Origin: Larkinella insperata
GTDB taxonomy: Bacteria; Bacteroidota; Bacteroidia; Cytophagales; Spirosomataceae
Direction: 5' to 3'
DNA: 64,000 bases
Assembly: GCF_026248825.1 (NCBI RefSeq)
Contig: NZ_CP110973.1
Coordinates: 5,167,501-5,231,500 of the forward strand
A program made the translations under genes and the position numbers. Below, one piece after another: positions 15,393 through 25,525 of this stretch. A model generated the notes under the pieces. The model had not been told where the DNA came from, did no database searches, and saw only the letters and a program-made list of their open reading frames with translations. Positions within the stretch are counted from its first letter, which is position 1; each line of letters begins with the position of its first letter.

Positions 15393-17684
15393 TTACCGTT
15401 TCTCGTTCGAGAACGAATACGGGAAGGCCGAGGGCTGGGTGCCGCGCTGCTGGTTGGGCGTGGGGCGCATCGTAAACTCAACGGTTCCGCCCTGCAAAAG
15501 CGCCCGGTGGCTCAGCCAGTTGGCCGCGTGCGGTTTCCCGTTTACCCGGACGGCGTCCACGTACCGGTTTTTCTCCGAGTTGGTGGGGGCGTTGATCACC
15601 AGTTTTTTACCATTTTCGAGCGTAATCGTCGCTTTTTTAAACAACGGAGCGCCCAGTACGTACTGATCGGTTCCGGGGCAGACCGGGTAGAAGCCCAGCG
15701 CCGAAAAGACGTACCAGGCCGAGGTCTGGCCGTTGTCTTCGTCACCGCAGTAACCGTCGGGCGTGGGCAGATACAGCCGGTTCATGGTTTCACGAATCCA
15801 GTACTGGGTTTTCCAGGGCGCTCCGGCGTAGTTGTAGAGGTAAATCATGTGCTGGATCGGCTGGTTGCCGTGGGCGTAATTGCCCATGTCGGCAATCTGC
15901 ATCTCCCGGATTTCGTGGATCACGCTGCCGTAATAGCTCTCGTCGAACACCGGGGGCAGGGTAAAGACCGAGTCCAGCTTGGCGACGAAATTCTTGGGAC
16001 CGCCCATCAATCCGATCAGCCCCTGTACATCGTGGAAAACCGACCAGGTGTAATGCCAGCTGTTGCCTTCCGTGAACGCGTCGCCCCACTTGAACGGGTT
16101 GAACGGCTTTTGGAAGGTGCCGTCCTGGTTCTTACCGCGCATCAAACCCGTGGCCGGGTCGAAGAGGTTGCGGTAATTCTGGCTGCGTTGGGCAAACCGG
16201 TCGATTTCGGCCTGCGGGCGTTTGAGGGCTTTGGCCAGTTGGTAAATCGTGAAGTCGGCGTAGGCGTATTCCAGCGTCCGGGCGGCATTTTCGTTGATCT
16301 TCACGTCATACGGAACGTAGCCCAGCTTGTTGTATTCTTTCACCCCGCGCCGACCGACCGCATCCATCGGCCCTTCGTTTTCGGAGTTTTTCAACACCGC
16401 TTCGTAGAGCGTATTGATGTCGTAACCGCGCAGTCCTTTCAGGTAGGCATCCGCCACAATCGAGGCCGAGTTGGAGCCGATCATCGTGTTGCGCAGGCCC
16501 GGACTGGCCCACTCGGGCAACCAGCCACCTTCGTTGTAAGCGTTCACGAGTCCTTCCTGCATCTGGGCGTTGAGCGACGGATACATCAGGTTCAGGAACG
16601 GGAACAGCGAGCGGAAGGTATCCCAGAAACCGGTGTCGGTAAACAGGTAACCCGGCAGCACCTTGCCGTTGTAGGGGCTGTAGTGAACCACTTTTTTGGC
16701 CGCATCGATTTCGTAGAACTTGCGCGGAAACAGCAGCGAACGGTATAAACAGGAGTAGAAAGTCCGGGTCTGGTCGACCGTGCCGCCTTCGATTTTGATC
16801 CGGCCCAGTTCCTGGTTCCAGGCGGCTTTGGCTTTCTGTACTACGGTTTCAAACGAGTCCGAGCCGATTTCGGTCAGGTTTAGCTCGGCCTGTTCGGGGC
16901 TGATAAACGAGGAGGCCACCCGGACGTTGACGACCTCGCCCTTCCGGGTTTTGAAGCCCACCACGGCTCCGGCATGATCGGCCTGGACTTCCAACGCCTG
17001 GTTTTCGGTCTTTTTGCCGTTGAAAACCTGGCGAACCGTAAACGGTTTGTCAAAAATCAGCACGAAGTAATTCTTGAAATTGTCGGGAACGCCCCCGCTG
17101 TTTTTGGTCGTGTAGCCGATGATTTTGTTTTCGCCGGGAATGATTTTGACGAACGAACCCTTGTCGAGCGCATCGATGACCACCGAAGCGCTATCGGTTT
17201 GCGGGAAGGTAAACCGGAAGCGGGCGGCCCGTTCGGTGGGGGCAATTTCGGTCGTTACATTATGATCGGCCAGATACACCTTATAATAATAGGGTTTGGC
17301 GATTTCGGCCTTGTGGGAAAACCAGCTCGCGCGTTCGTTTTCGTCGAAGCGGATTTTACCGGTGACGGGCATGATGGCAAACTGGCCGTAATCGTTCATC
17401 CAGGGCGAGGGCTGGTGCGTCTGCTTGAAGCCGCGAATTTTGTTGGCGGCATAGGTATAGGCCCAGCCGTCGCCCATTCGGCCGGTTTGGGGCATCCAGA
17501 AATTCATGCCCCAGGGCAGGGCGATGGCCGGATACGTGTTGCCGTTCGACAGGCTGGGTTTGGAATCGGTGCCCATCAGCACGTTGACGTACTCAACCGG
17601 GTCGGTGACCTGACCAACGGTTTGGGCGGAAACTGTTCGGGTAATAACAAGGAAAACAAAAAACAGGAAGGAAGAAGTGCGCAT
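15393..17684 (-). CDS. GH92 alpha-mannosidase, exported
   Basis: A 763-residue glycoside hydrolase family 92 enzyme, a family of calcium-dependent exo-alpha-mannosidases acting on N-glycan or mannan side chains. It has a signal peptide (MRTSSFLFFVFLVITRTVSAQ). The N-terminal beta domain starts with VEYVNVLMGTDSKPSLSNGN and YPAIALPWGMNFWMPQTG. The (alpha/alpha)6 domain includes DTGFWDTFRSLFPF, YCGDEDNGQTSAWYVFSALG and FYPVCPGTDQYVLGAPLF, all GH92 hallmarks. Length is normal. It appears monocistronic, with its own -7 motif upstream and a strong terminator. The 7TM-DISM hybrid kinase lies directly upstream on the same strand and may sense a related signal (inference). Confidence 0.94.
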   Translation of the reverse strand: MRTSSFLFFVFLVITRTVSAQTVGQVTDPVEYVNVLMGTDSKPSLSNGNTYPAIALPWGMNFWMPQTGRMGDGWAYTYAANKIRGFKQTHQPSPWMNDYGQFAIMPVTGKIRFDENERASWFSHKAEIAKPYYYKVYLADHNVTTEIAPTERAARFRFTFPQTDSASVVIDALDKGSFVKIIPGENKIIGYTTKNSGGVPDNFKNYFVLIFDKPFTVRQVFNGKKTENQALEVQADHAGAVVGFKTRKGEVVNVRVASSFISPEQAELNLTEIGSDSFETVVQKAKAAWNQELGRIKIEGGTVDQTRTFYSCLYRSLLFPRKFYEIDAAKKVVHYSPYNGKVLPGYLFTDTGFWDTFRSLFPFLNLMYPSLNAQMQEGLVNAYNEGGWLPEWASPGLRNTMIGSNSASIVADAYLKGLRGYDINTLYEAVLKNSENEGPMDAVGRRGVKEYNKLGYVPYDVKINENAARTLEYAYADFTIYQLAKALKRPQAEIDRFAQRSQNYRNLFDPATGLMRGKNQDGTFQKPFNPFKWGDAFTEGNSWHYTWSVFHDVQGLIGLMGGPKNFVAKLDSVFTLPPVFDESYYGSVIHEIREMQIADMGNYAHGNQPIQHMIYLYNYAGAPWKTQYWIRETMNRLYLPTPDGYCGDEDNGQTSAWYVFSALGFYPVCPGTDQYVLGAPLFKKATITLENGKKLVINAPTNSEKNRYVDAVRVNGKPHAANWLSHRALLQGGTVEFTMRPTPNQQRGTQPSAFPYSFSNEKR

Positions 17685-17719
17685 GGGAAATCGGGGGGGC
17701 TGTGCCGTAATTTTTGGTG

Positions 17720-17727
17720 CAAAGGTA
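17720..17727 (-). promoter_or_regulatory. -7 promoter element of the GH92 gene
   Basis: On the minus strand TACCTTTG matches TAnnTTTG, 36 nt before the start codon. No good -33 TTTG was found at the expected distance. Confidence 0.45.
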
Positions 17728-17755
17728 AAGACCCGCTGGGGGAATTCCCTACTTC

Positions 17756-20161
17756 TTACTCGGCTAACTTGAGGTGTTTGAGAATTACCTGGGCGAGGTT
17801 GCCGGGGCTGTAGGGCTTAACCAGAACTTCGTCCAGGCCGGCGTCGTTGGCCCGCTCGCCAATTTCCTGGGCCAGACTGGCCGTTACGGCAATGATCGGC
17901 AGCGTTTCGTTGCGCTTGCGGATGATGCGGGTAGCCTCGTAACCGTCCATAACCGGCATCTGCAAATCCATCAGAACCAGGCGGTGCTTTGTGGAGTCGA
18001 GCATGTTGACGGCTTCCTGGCCGTTGTTGGCCACATCGACCGTCGCCCCCAGCTTACTGAGGATGTTTTTGGCCAGCAGCACATTCATGGCGTTGTCTTC
18101 GACCAGCAGAATGGTGATACCGTGCAGGGGTTTGTTGCCGGAAACCGATTTGTTTACCTTCAGCGGTTCGGGAGCCGGAGCGGCTACCCGGGGGAAGGTT
18201 TGCGTAAAGTAAAAACGGGAGCCCCGGCCGGGCTGGCTCTGCAGGCGGAGTTCGACCTGCTGGAGCTGAAGGATTTTGTGGCTGATGGTGAGGCCCATGC
18301 CCGTGCCGCCGTAGGTTCGGGACAGGGACGAATCGACCTGGGTAAACCGGTTGAAGATCAGTTGCTGCTTTTCGGGCGCAATGCCAATGCCGGTATCTTC
18401 GATGGCAAAAGTAAGGGTGGTGGTTTGGGTTTGCTGTTCATCGACGGTCAGACTGACAACGACCCCGCCCTGCTCGGTAAACTTGATGGCGTTCTGGACC
18501 AGATTGGAAACCACCTGCGCCAGACGATTGGGATCGCCGACGACGTTGGGCGTAAACCGGGGGTCGATGGTCAGATTCAGCGCTAGGGATTTTTCCCGGG
18601 CCACGGCCTGGAAGCTCGACACCACGTTTTGCAGAATGCGGGCCGGGTCCATTGGAACGGACTCGAGCGCTATTTTACCGGCTTCAATCTGGTTCAGATC
18701 CAGGATGTCGTTAACGATATGCAGCAGGTTGTTGGCCGAATAAAGCATCACGTCGAGGTGTTGCAGTTGATCGGGCCGCGGATTATCCTGCCGCAGCAGG
18801 TGGTTCAGACCAATGACGGCATTCAGCGGAGTACGGATCTCGTGGCTGATGGTGCTCAGAAACTCGTTTTTCACCCGCAGCCCTTCTTCGGCCTGTTCTT
18901 TGGCCTGCCGGAGCGTGAAGGCAAACCGGTACGAGAGCACCAGAGATTGCAGAAAGAAGAAACCGATATAGCCGAGGAACAGAACGATATTTTCCGGAAT
19001 GGCGATCTGGAAATACTTCAGAATAATCACGATAAACACCGCCAGCAGAACCCCGGTACTCATCAGCGAATACTTGGCACCGGGCCGCTTCCGCCGGGCG
19101 GCCAGCCAGTAAACGTGAAAGGCGTAGCCGATGTAGATAATCATCAGCCCCAGAAACGGGTCGATTAGCTGGGTGAAATAAATCGGCGGCAGGAGCAGGG
19201 TTGCTACGGTAAATACCAGACAAATGCCGGTTAGCAGCCGGATGACGTGGCGGTTGACATCGGCCGGATAGAGGGACCCCGTGTAAAGCACGAAAACGGC
19301 AACGCTGACGAACAGCGACAGGTACTCCAGGTGAACCAGGAGCGACCAGCGGGCGGTTTCAAATAAAGCGTGAAGGGCGTAGTGATCGCTGCCCACGATG
19401 CGGTAGCTGTAGAGCAGGCAGAACAGCGAAAAATAGAGGATGGATGTTTCGTGCCGCCCAAACAAAAACAACCCCAAAAAAAACAGGCCGCCCATAAACA
19501 GACAGCCCGTGAGGAAATAGTCGAGGGCATACTCCCGGTCGATGGCGACCCGCAGTTCTTCGGCTGAACCCAAAAAGATGGGCTGGTAAGGGCCGCCTTT
19601 TGAGTGGTGAAAGTTTGCAACCTGCAGGAGCAGTCGCAGGGTATCGGATGTTTGGGGAACAAATTTGATCTGAGTTGACCAGAACGGGGTGGTGCTTTCG
19701 GGCGAAGTGCCCGGTGTTCCGCTGCGGGTCAGTTCCTGATCGTTGACAAAAAGCCGGTAAGCGGTGAAAAAGTCCGGTAGTTTCAGGGCCAGCGGGGGCG
19801 CCTGGCGGGGGAGCAGGATGGTGAGCGAATACGTGGCGTAACCGTAGGCGGGGAGGGGATGGCCGTTCCAAGTTTGTGTGCTCCAGGGTTCCGGAAAAGT
19901 ACTGTATTCAAACGCGGGTGAGCGGTCGCCTGGCGACAGTAGTGATTTCCAGTACCATTTCCAGGCTCCGTTCAGCGGCACCAGTTGCTGGTCAAACCGG
20001 ACGGTGCGCAGGTCCAGGAGTCCCTGCTGGGCAACGGGGTAATCGGATTTTTGCCTTTCGGGAGCATAAGTCGAACAGCCCATCAACAGCGTAGCCAGCA
20101 GGCTCAGGAGATAATGGGGAAGGAATGTAAGGGTTTGGTCCGACAAACGGCGTTTCTGCAT
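17756..20161 (-). CDS. Hybrid histidine kinase with 7TM-DISM sensor and C-terminal receiver
   Basis: An 801-residue inner-membrane sensor. Order of parts: a lipoprotein-like or cleavable signal near LLATLLMGCS; an extracytoplasmic 7TMR-DISM extracellular domain 2-like jelly roll (about 55-190, ending PYQPIFLGSAEELR); seven hydrophobic helices (about 205-405); a coiled coil; HisKA with the phospho-acceptor His440 in STISHEIRTPLNAVIG; HATPase with NLVQNAIKFTEQGG, DTGIGI and GGTGMGLTIS; and a receiver domain with ILLVEDNAMN, the phospho-Asp732 in LVLMDLQMPVMDGYE and VKPYS. DISM sensors commonly bind carbohydrates. There is no DNA-binding output domain, so phosphate must pass to another protein. 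Confidence 0.93.
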   Translation of the reverse strand: MQKRRLSDQTLTFLPHYLLSLLATLLMGCSTYAPERQKSDYPVAQQGLLDLRTVRFDQQLVPLNGAWKWYWKSLLSPGDRSPAFEYSTFPEPWSTQTWNGHPLPAYGYATYSLTILLPRQAPPLALKLPDFFTAYRLFVNDQELTRSGTPGTSPESTTPFWSTQIKFVPQTSDTLRLLLQVANFHHSKGGPYQPIFLGSAEELRVAIDREYALDYFLTGCLFMGGLFFLGLFLFGRHETSILYFSLFCLLYSYRIVGSDHYALHALFETARWSLLVHLEYLSLFVSVAVFVLYTGSLYPADVNRHVIRLLTGICLVFTVATLLLPPIYFTQLIDPFLGLMIIYIGYAFHVYWLAARRKRPGAKYSLMSTGVLLAVFIVIILKYFQIAIPENIVLFLGYIGFFFLQSLVLSYRFAFTLRQAKEQAEEGLRVKNEFLSTISHEIRTPLNAVIGLNHLLRQDNPRPDQLQHLDVMLYSANNLLHIVNDILDLNQIEAGKIALESVPMDPARILQNVVSSFQAVAREKSLALNLTIDPRFTPNVVGDPNRLAQVVSNLVQNAIKFTEQGGVVVSLTVDEQQTQTTTLTFAIEDTGIGIAPEKQQLIFNRFTQVDSSLSRTYGGTGMGLTISHKILQLQQVELRLQSQPGRGSRFYFTQTFPRVAAPAPEPLKVNKSVSGNKPLHGITILLVEDNAMNVLLAKNILSKLGATVDVANNGQEAVNMLDSTKHRLVLMDLQMPVMDGYEATRIIRKRNETLPIIAVTASLAQEIGERANDAGLDEVLVKPYSPGNLAQVILKHLKLAE

Positions 20162-20673
20162 GATACTGTACTACTTCCTGCGTTGCGTTGTGAATCTGGT
20201 GCAATAAAACTTTACAGGTTGATCGACAGAGAGCCCTCAATTATTAGTCCAAAACGAAATGTTCCTGCCACGAATTGTGCAGAAAGTACATCGGTAAAAA
20301 TACGGAAAAATTTATTATTTGCCGGGTGAACTTCCGGAATAGTCGTATACGAATTGCCCAAACTACCTGATCGGTTGTAAATTGGATAATACGGTGTTGA
20401 AATGGTAAACAGATCGTCGCAGAAATACGGAGTCGTAGCGGCTGATTTCCGGGGGCTGAGCGGGCGTTGGTGAAAGATTGGTGAACTTGGCCCGGAATTT
20501 GTCCCAAATTGCACTTGCTTCGGAAAACGCTTTTATTTGTGGTGATTTTTTTGCATATTTGTATGATAGGCACACCATTGAAAAGGCCTTTCTCCGTTCG
20601 GTAGATTTCTCGGAACGGTTCCATTTTTTAACCATCGCTTGGTCCGGATTGTCGGACAGAGAATTAACTTCTT
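20162..20673. other. Intergenic region upstream of gyrA
   Basis: Five hundred bases separating divergent genes. Overlapping short frames on the minus strand have no recognisable family and are judged spurious. A CATATTTG motif at 20554-20561 resembles a -7 element (first base deviates) and could serve gyrA with a leader of about 105 nt. No repeat or RNA gene seen. Confidence 0.45.
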
Positions 20674-23223
20674 ATGGCAGAAGAAACAGAAGAACAAAAC
20701 GACGCCACCAACATTATTCCCATTAACATTGAAGACGAAATGCGCGGGGCCTACATCGATTATTCGATGTCGGTTATTATCTCCCGGGCTTTGCCTGATG
20801 TCCGTGACGGTTTGAAGCCGGTGCACCGTCGGGTGTTATTTGGGATGGCTGAATTGGGTGTAAATTATAACAAACCGTACAAGAAGTCGGCGCGTATCGT
20901 CGGCGAAGTACTGGGGAAATACCACCCGCACGGTGACTCGTCCGTGTACAGCACCATGGTGCGGATGGCCCAGGACTGGTCGCTGCGCTATCCGCTCGTG
21001 GATGGACAGGGTAACTTTGGTTCCATCGACGGGGACGCTCCGGCGGCCATGCGGTACACCGAAGCCCGTCTGAAGCGGATTGCGGAGGAGATATTGACCG
21101 ATATTTACAAGGAAACCGTTGATTTCCAGCCCAACTTCGATGATTCGCTGGAAGAACCTAGCGTGATGCCGGCCAAGCTGCCCAACCTGCTGCTAAACGG
21201 CTCGTCGGGAATTGCCGTCGGGATGGCCACGAACATGGCACCCCACAACCTGACGGAGGTGGTCAACGGAATTGTTGCCTACATTGATAATCACGACATC
21301 ACCATCGATGAGTTGATGGAGTACATCACGGCGCCCGATTTCCCAACCGGCGCGACCATTTACGGGATGGAGGGCGTGCGCAACGCGTTCCGGACCGGTC
21401 AGGGTCGGGTGGTGCTGCGGGCGAACGCGACCATTGAAGAGAATAAGGGCAAGACCCAGATTATTGTAACCGATGTTCCCTACATGGTTAATAAAGCCAT
21501 GATGCTGGAAAAAACGGCGGAATTGATCAATGATAAGAAAATTGAGGGCATCTCGGCCTTTCGGGATGAATCCGACCGCGACGGTCTGCGCGTGGTGTAT
21601 GATTTGAAGCGGGATGCGGTTCCGAATGTGGTGCTGAACAACCTCTATAAATATACGCAGTTGCAGTCGTCGTTCAACATCAACAACGTGGCGCTGGTGA
21701 AAGGCCGCCCGGTGTTGCTGAACCTGAAGGACATGATCCGGTATTACGTGGAGCACCGCCAGGAGGTGATTACCCGCCGGACTCTGTACGAACTGCGCGA
21801 AGCCGAGAAACGGGCGCACATCTTGGAAGGTTTGCTGATTGCGCTCGACAACCTTGATGCGGTGATTGAGCTGATCCGGAGCTCGCGCGACCCGGATGTG
21901 GCCAAAAACGGTTTGATCGAACGGTTCCAGTTGACCGAAGTGCAGGCCAAAGCCATCCTGGAACTGCGTCTGCAACGGCTAACGGGGCTGGAGCGGGATA
22001 AAATTGTGGCCGAATACGAAGAGCTGGCCCGGTTGATTGCCGATTTGAAAGGTATTCTGGCCAGCGAAGAGCGGAAGCTGGAAATCATTAAGGAAGAGCT
22101 GCTCGAATTGAGAGCCCGTTACGGGGATGCGCGCCGAACGGATATCAACATGCTGGGCGACGGTAACATCAGTGATCTTTCGCTGATTGCCGATGATGAA
22201 ATGCTGATTACCATTTCGCACGAGGGCTATATCAAACGCACGCCGTTGACCGAATACCGGACCCAGAGTCGGGGAGGGGTTGGTTCCCGCGCGGCCAAGA
22301 CCAAGGAAGATGACTTTACGGAGCATCTGTTCATGGCGACGATGCACAACACGCTGCTGATCTTTACCCAGAAAGGCCGTTTGTACTGGTTGCCGGTGTA
22401 TGAACTGCCCGAGGGAGCCCGCGATTCGAAAGGGCGGCCATTGGCAAACTTCATCAACATTGAGTCGGACGACAAAGTGCGGGCGGTCATCAACGTGAAG
22501 GACCTGAAGAATGCCGACTACATTAATAATAATTATATCGTAATGTGTACCGAGCAGGGCACCATCAAGAAAACCCTGCTGGAAGCTTACTCGCGTCCGC
22601 GCCAGAACGGGATCATCGCCATCACGATCAACGAGGAGGAGGGAGACCGGTTGCTGAACGTGTGTATGACTAACGGTCAGAACGACATTATCATTGCATC
22701 GAGCGAAGGAAAAGCCGTTCGCTTCAACGAAAGCCGGGTGCGTCCGATGGGCCGTACGGCGGCTGGGGTTCGGGGGATCGATCTGGAACCGGGCGTAAAA
22801 GCCGTGGGGATGGTTTGCATCGGTCGCGACGACGCCCAGTTGCTGGTGGTATCCGAGAAAGGATTTGGCAAACGCTCTCCGCTGGATGAATACCGGGTGA
22901 CCAACCGGGGTGCCAAAGGAGTCGGTACGCTGAAGGTTACGGATAAAGTCGGTAATCTGGTGGGTATTCTGGAAGTAACGGATGCCGACGACCTGATGAT
23001 TATTACCAAAGCAGGAACGGCCATCCGGATGCACGTGGACGAGGTTCGGGTCATTGGCCGGAACACCCAGGGCGTGCGGCTGATCAACCTGCGCGACGGT
23101 GACGAAATCTCGTCGGTAACCCGGATTGCCCGGGAAGAAGATGAAGAACTGGAAGGAACGGAAGGGGAGAGCAGCGCATCGGGCGGGAGTCCGGAAGAGC
23201 CAAGCTCTGAGCAAATGGCTTGA
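20674..23223 (+). CDS. gyrA: DNA gyrase subunit A
   Basis: An 849-residue type IIA topoisomerase subunit that breaks and rejoins DNA with GyrB to introduce negative supercoils. The N-terminal winged-helix/breakage domain includes DYSMSVIISRALPDVRDGLKP, HPHGDSSVY, and the active-site Tyr128 in AAMRYTEARL. A coiled coil precedes the C-terminal six-bladed beta-pinwheel, which begins after LGDGNISDLSLIADDEML. The GyrA-box position reads QSRGGVG rather than the Escherichia coli QRRGGKG. The C-terminal tail is acidic (EEDEELEGTEGE), as in many Bacteroidota. ParC shares this fold, but length and the full pinwheel favour GyrA. The gene is followed at 73 nt by a TPR gene on the same strand. Confidence 0.95.
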   Translation: MAEETEEQNDATNIIPINIEDEMRGAYIDYSMSVIISRALPDVRDGLKPVHRRVLFGMAELGVNYNKPYKKSARIVGEVLGKYHPHGDSSVYSTMVRMAQDWSLRYPLVDGQGNFGSIDGDAPAAMRYTEARLKRIAEEILTDIYKETVDFQPNFDDSLEEPSVMPAKLPNLLLNGSSGIAVGMATNMAPHNLTEVVNGIVAYIDNHDITIDELMEYITAPDFPTGATIYGMEGVRNAFRTGQGRVVLRANATIEENKGKTQIIVTDVPYMVNKAMMLEKTAELINDKKIEGISAFRDESDRDGLRVVYDLKRDAVPNVVLNNLYKYTQLQSSFNINNVALVKGRPVLLNLKDMIRYYVEHRQEVITRRTLYELREAEKRAHILEGLLIALDNLDAVIELIRSSRDPDVAKNGLIERFQLTEVQAKAILELRLQRLTGLERDKIVAEYEELARLIADLKGILASEERKLEIIKEELLELRARYGDARRTDINMLGDGNISDLSLIADDEMLITISHEGYIKRTPLTEYRTQSRGGVGSRAAKTKEDDFTEHLFMATMHNTLLIFTQKGRLYWLPVYELPEGARDSKGRPLANFINIESDDKVRAVINVKDLKNADYINNNYIVMCTEQGTIKKTLLEAYSRPRQNGIIAITINEEEGDRLLNVCMTNGQNDIIIASSEGKAVRFNESRVRPMGRTAAGVRGIDLEPGVKAVGMVCIGRDDAQLLVVSEKGFGKRSPLDEYRVTNRGAKGVGTLKVTDKVGNLVGILEVTDADDLMIITKAGTAIRMHVDEVRVIGRNTQGVRLINLRDGDEISSVTRIAREEDEELEGTEGESSASGGSPEEPSSEQMA

Positions 23224-23295
23224 TTATCCCGTATTTTATTCGGTACTTTCCAAAATTATTTATGTAACCAACGTTCAACCCCAAATTTAAGTCAC

Positions 23296-24738
23296 ATGAA
23301 AAGACTCTCGTTCTTTCTACTGGCGGGATTTTTATCAGTAGGAGCATACGCGCAGCAACAAGGGCTCGATGCTCTGACCGAAAAAACTTTCCAGTCTGAG
23401 AAAGAAAAAAGCGACAAGGCAATCACGGACGAAAAATCTTCTGTCAAGCCCAAAACTTGGCTGGATCGCGCCAAGACGTACGAGAACATCGCTACGCAGG
23501 CCATCAAACTCGATTCAAACGCTGCCAATGTTGCCTACGAAGCCTACCAGAAAGTTATCGAGCTAGATAAAGATAAAAAATCCGGTGGTCCAGGCAAAAT
23601 GGCCAAAGAAGCTGAGGAAGCCCTGAAAGGCCAGCCTTTGTTTCAGGCTTTTATGAACTCGGGTATCTACAAGTACCAGGCCAAAAACTTTAAGGATGCG
23701 GCTACGCTGATGACCAGAGCGGGTGAGATTAACCCGAAAGACACCACGGCGGCTTTGTACGCGGGGATTTTCTCCCAAAACGCCGAGAAGCCGGCCGATG
23801 CGAAAGCCAACTTTGAACGGTACATTGCCAACGGTGGCAAGGACGTTTCGGTCTACACGACGCTGGTGAGTTTATACTACCAGGACAAGGAAGTTGAGAA
23901 AGCCGTTGCTACGATTGATAAGGGTCTTTCGGTGTTCCCGAACAACAAAGACCTGACTACCCAGCGGACCAGCATCCTGGTAACGTCCGGCAAAATGGAT
24001 GATGCCATTACCAGCCTGAAGGATCAGATCGCAAAAGAGCCAAACAACGTCAACAACCTGCTGACGCTGGCCGGTATCTACGACAGTAAGCTCAGAGACC
24101 AGTCCGATGAGCTCAAAAAGCTGAAGGGCGATGCTAAGAAAGGTCCGAATGCAACCAAGCAGCTGGCGGACGAGAAAACGGTGTTGAAAGAATCGCAAAA
24201 CGAGTTGACCCGTTTGACGGCCCGTCAGAAGCGTGAACCGAAGAACGTCGATGTGAAAAATCAGATCACGCGCGTAAAGCAGATGATCGCTGATTCACAA
24301 ACGAAAATCACTGGTCTGGAAAAAGAAGTTCAGCAGCAGGCTCAGCAGAGCCAGGCCGCCGGTAACCAGGAGCAAAAACTTGCCGAGTTGACCAAATCCG
24401 TCGATGAAAGTCGCGGAATGGTGAAAGAGTATTACAACAAGGCGTTGCAAGTGGACCCGAATAACTTCGATGCCAACTTCAACCTGGGCGCTGCTTACTT
24501 CAACGAAGCCATCCAGATCCGGGAACAACTGGGCGCGATGGATATGAAAGAGTATCAGGCCAAAGGAAAAGAAATCGAAGGCCAGGTATGTGGCAAGTTC
24601 AAACAGGCGTTGCCGTATTTCCAGAAAGCGAAATCGGTGAAAGATACCGATCAGGATCTGAATGACAACCTGACAAACCTGCAGAACATTCTGAAGCAAT
24701 TCGAAGACAACAAAGTGGTTTGTATCGAAAGCAAATAA
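23296..24738 (+). CDS. Exported tetratricopeptide-repeat protein
   Basis: A 480-residue protein with a signal peptide (MKRLSFFLLAGFLSVGAYAQQ). TPR-like helix pairs run from about residue 45 to 255 and again at 375-440 (YYNKALQVDPNNFDANFNLGAAYFNEAIQI). Between them, residues about 265-370 form a long, charged, Gln/Lys-rich coiled coil (ELTRLTARQKREPKNVDVKN, KEVQQQAQQSQAAGNQEQK). It should sit in the periplasm or on the inner side of the outer membrane and act as a scaffold. No catalytic motif is visible. It is followed by a strong terminator and probably shares readthrough with gyrA. Confidence 0.82.
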   Translation: MKRLSFFLLAGFLSVGAYAQQQGLDALTEKTFQSEKEKSDKAITDEKSSVKPKTWLDRAKTYENIATQAIKLDSNAANVAYEAYQKVIELDKDKKSGGPGKMAKEAEEALKGQPLFQAFMNSGIYKYQAKNFKDAATLMTRAGEINPKDTTAALYAGIFSQNAEKPADAKANFERYIANGGKDVSVYTTLVSLYYQDKEVEKAVATIDKGLSVFPNNKDLTTQRTSILVTSGKMDDAITSLKDQIAKEPNNVNNLLTLAGIYDSKLRDQSDELKKLKGDAKKGPNATKQLADEKTVLKESQNELTRLTARQKREPKNVDVKNQITRVKQMIADSQTKITGLEKEVQQQAQQSQAAGNQEQKLAELTKSVDESRGMVKEYYNKALQVDPNNFDANFNLGAAYFNEAIQIREQLGAMDMKEYQAKGKEIEGQVCGKFKQALPYFQKAKSVKDTDQDLNDNLTNLQNILKQFEDNKVVCIESK

Positions 24739-24757
24739 TCAGAACAGTCGTACTGTT

Positions 24758-24792
24758 AAGCGGGTCGCCTTTAAAGGCGACCCGCTTTTTTA
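24758..24792 (+). terminator. Strong rho-independent terminator after the TPR gene
   Basis: A perfect 12-bp stem (24758-24769 with 24776-24787, aagcgggtcgcc/ggcgacccgctt), 6-nt loop, followed directly by a T run. It lies 20 nt past the stop. Confidence 0.95.
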
Positions 24793-25333
24793 GTGTCCGG
24801 TTTTCTTATCAAATGACCAAAACGGCTGGAAATAAGCTAGTTAAGTAGGTCTGTTGAGGGGGTGTTAGGAAGCAGGAGAGAGCGGAAACCGGCCAACCGG
24901 GTCCGCTGGAGTGCGGTTGGCAGTAACGGGTATGGCTAGGGACAGCCATTTAGTGAATTATGCGTGCTTGAAAGCGGATTAGATACAGAACTAGTATCAA
25001 AGTTAATACCATGATTACCTAAACCGTCGACGTTTTTGGGTTAATTGAATAACTCAAATGTTTTCAAATTAAATTCGGAGTTTCTCGAAGAGATGGTGAG
25101 CATAAGGCAATCGAGCGGAGGGTACTGGTTGAAAAGGAAATAAACTGGATGAGGAAAGGAATGGGGAGATAGGGCATTTACAGAAAACCTAGTTAACATA
25201 ATATAAATTATACAACAACTATTTTATGCGCAAGTAAGGGTTTAAATACCATTATAAGGTATTGGTACATAGTATGTTGTATAATGCTGTATCTATCAAT
25301 GATTTAAGGATTCACGTGGAACAAATAAGGGAG
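24793..25333. other. AT-rich intergenic region with a compound inverted repeat
   Basis: No supportable gene in this stretch between two converging transcripts. The right half (after about 25190) is distinctly AT-rich and contains the nested inverted repeat listed at 25207-25285. Confidence 0.5.
25207..25285. repeat. Nested inverted repeat
   Basis: Outer arms at 25207-25221 and 25270-25285 pair over 15 of 16 positions (attatacaac/gttgtataat core, one bulge). Inner arms aatacc (25245-25250) and ggtatt (25258-25263) pair inside the loop. Lacks a T run; role unknown. Confidence 0.55.
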
Positions 25334-25525
25334 TCAGGAGATGATAGAACCGTAATTCTTTTCAATTTCATACCGTATTTTTATCCGTAGCCAGATTTTT
25401 CGCCAGCCCGTAGCCTGTCGCAGTTGATCCTGGTATTGATGCGCTACTCGCCGGAGAATTCGCCGGTATGTATAACGCCGGTGCTGAAATTGCCAGCCTT
25501 TGCCGAAGATGAGTGATAAGTTCAT
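25334..25525 (-). CDS. Conserved-looking small protein, 63 aa, coupled to the DUF71 gene
   Basis: A basic 63-residue protein rich in Arg, Tyr and Gln (RRYTYRRILRRVAHQYQDQL, GWRKIWLRIKIRYEIEKNYG). No signal peptide or membrane segment. I do not recognise a family. Its ATG overlaps the TGA of the upstream ATP-pyrophosphatase gene (ATGA at 25522-25525), which is the main reason to accept it as real. As the last gene of the cobalamin-riboswitch operon it would be repressed by B12 if readthrough occurs. It could be a helical partner protein or an RNA-binding peptide; this is speculation. Confidence 0.6.
   Translation of the reverse strand: MNLSLIFGKGWQFQHRRYTYRRILRRVAHQYQDQLRQATGWRKIWLRIKIRYEIEKNYGSIIS

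Noticed and set aside
20212..20624. Several overlapping minus-strand frames upstream of gyrA
   Set aside because: They overlap one another in different frames, have no recognisable domains and cover the likely gyrA promoter.
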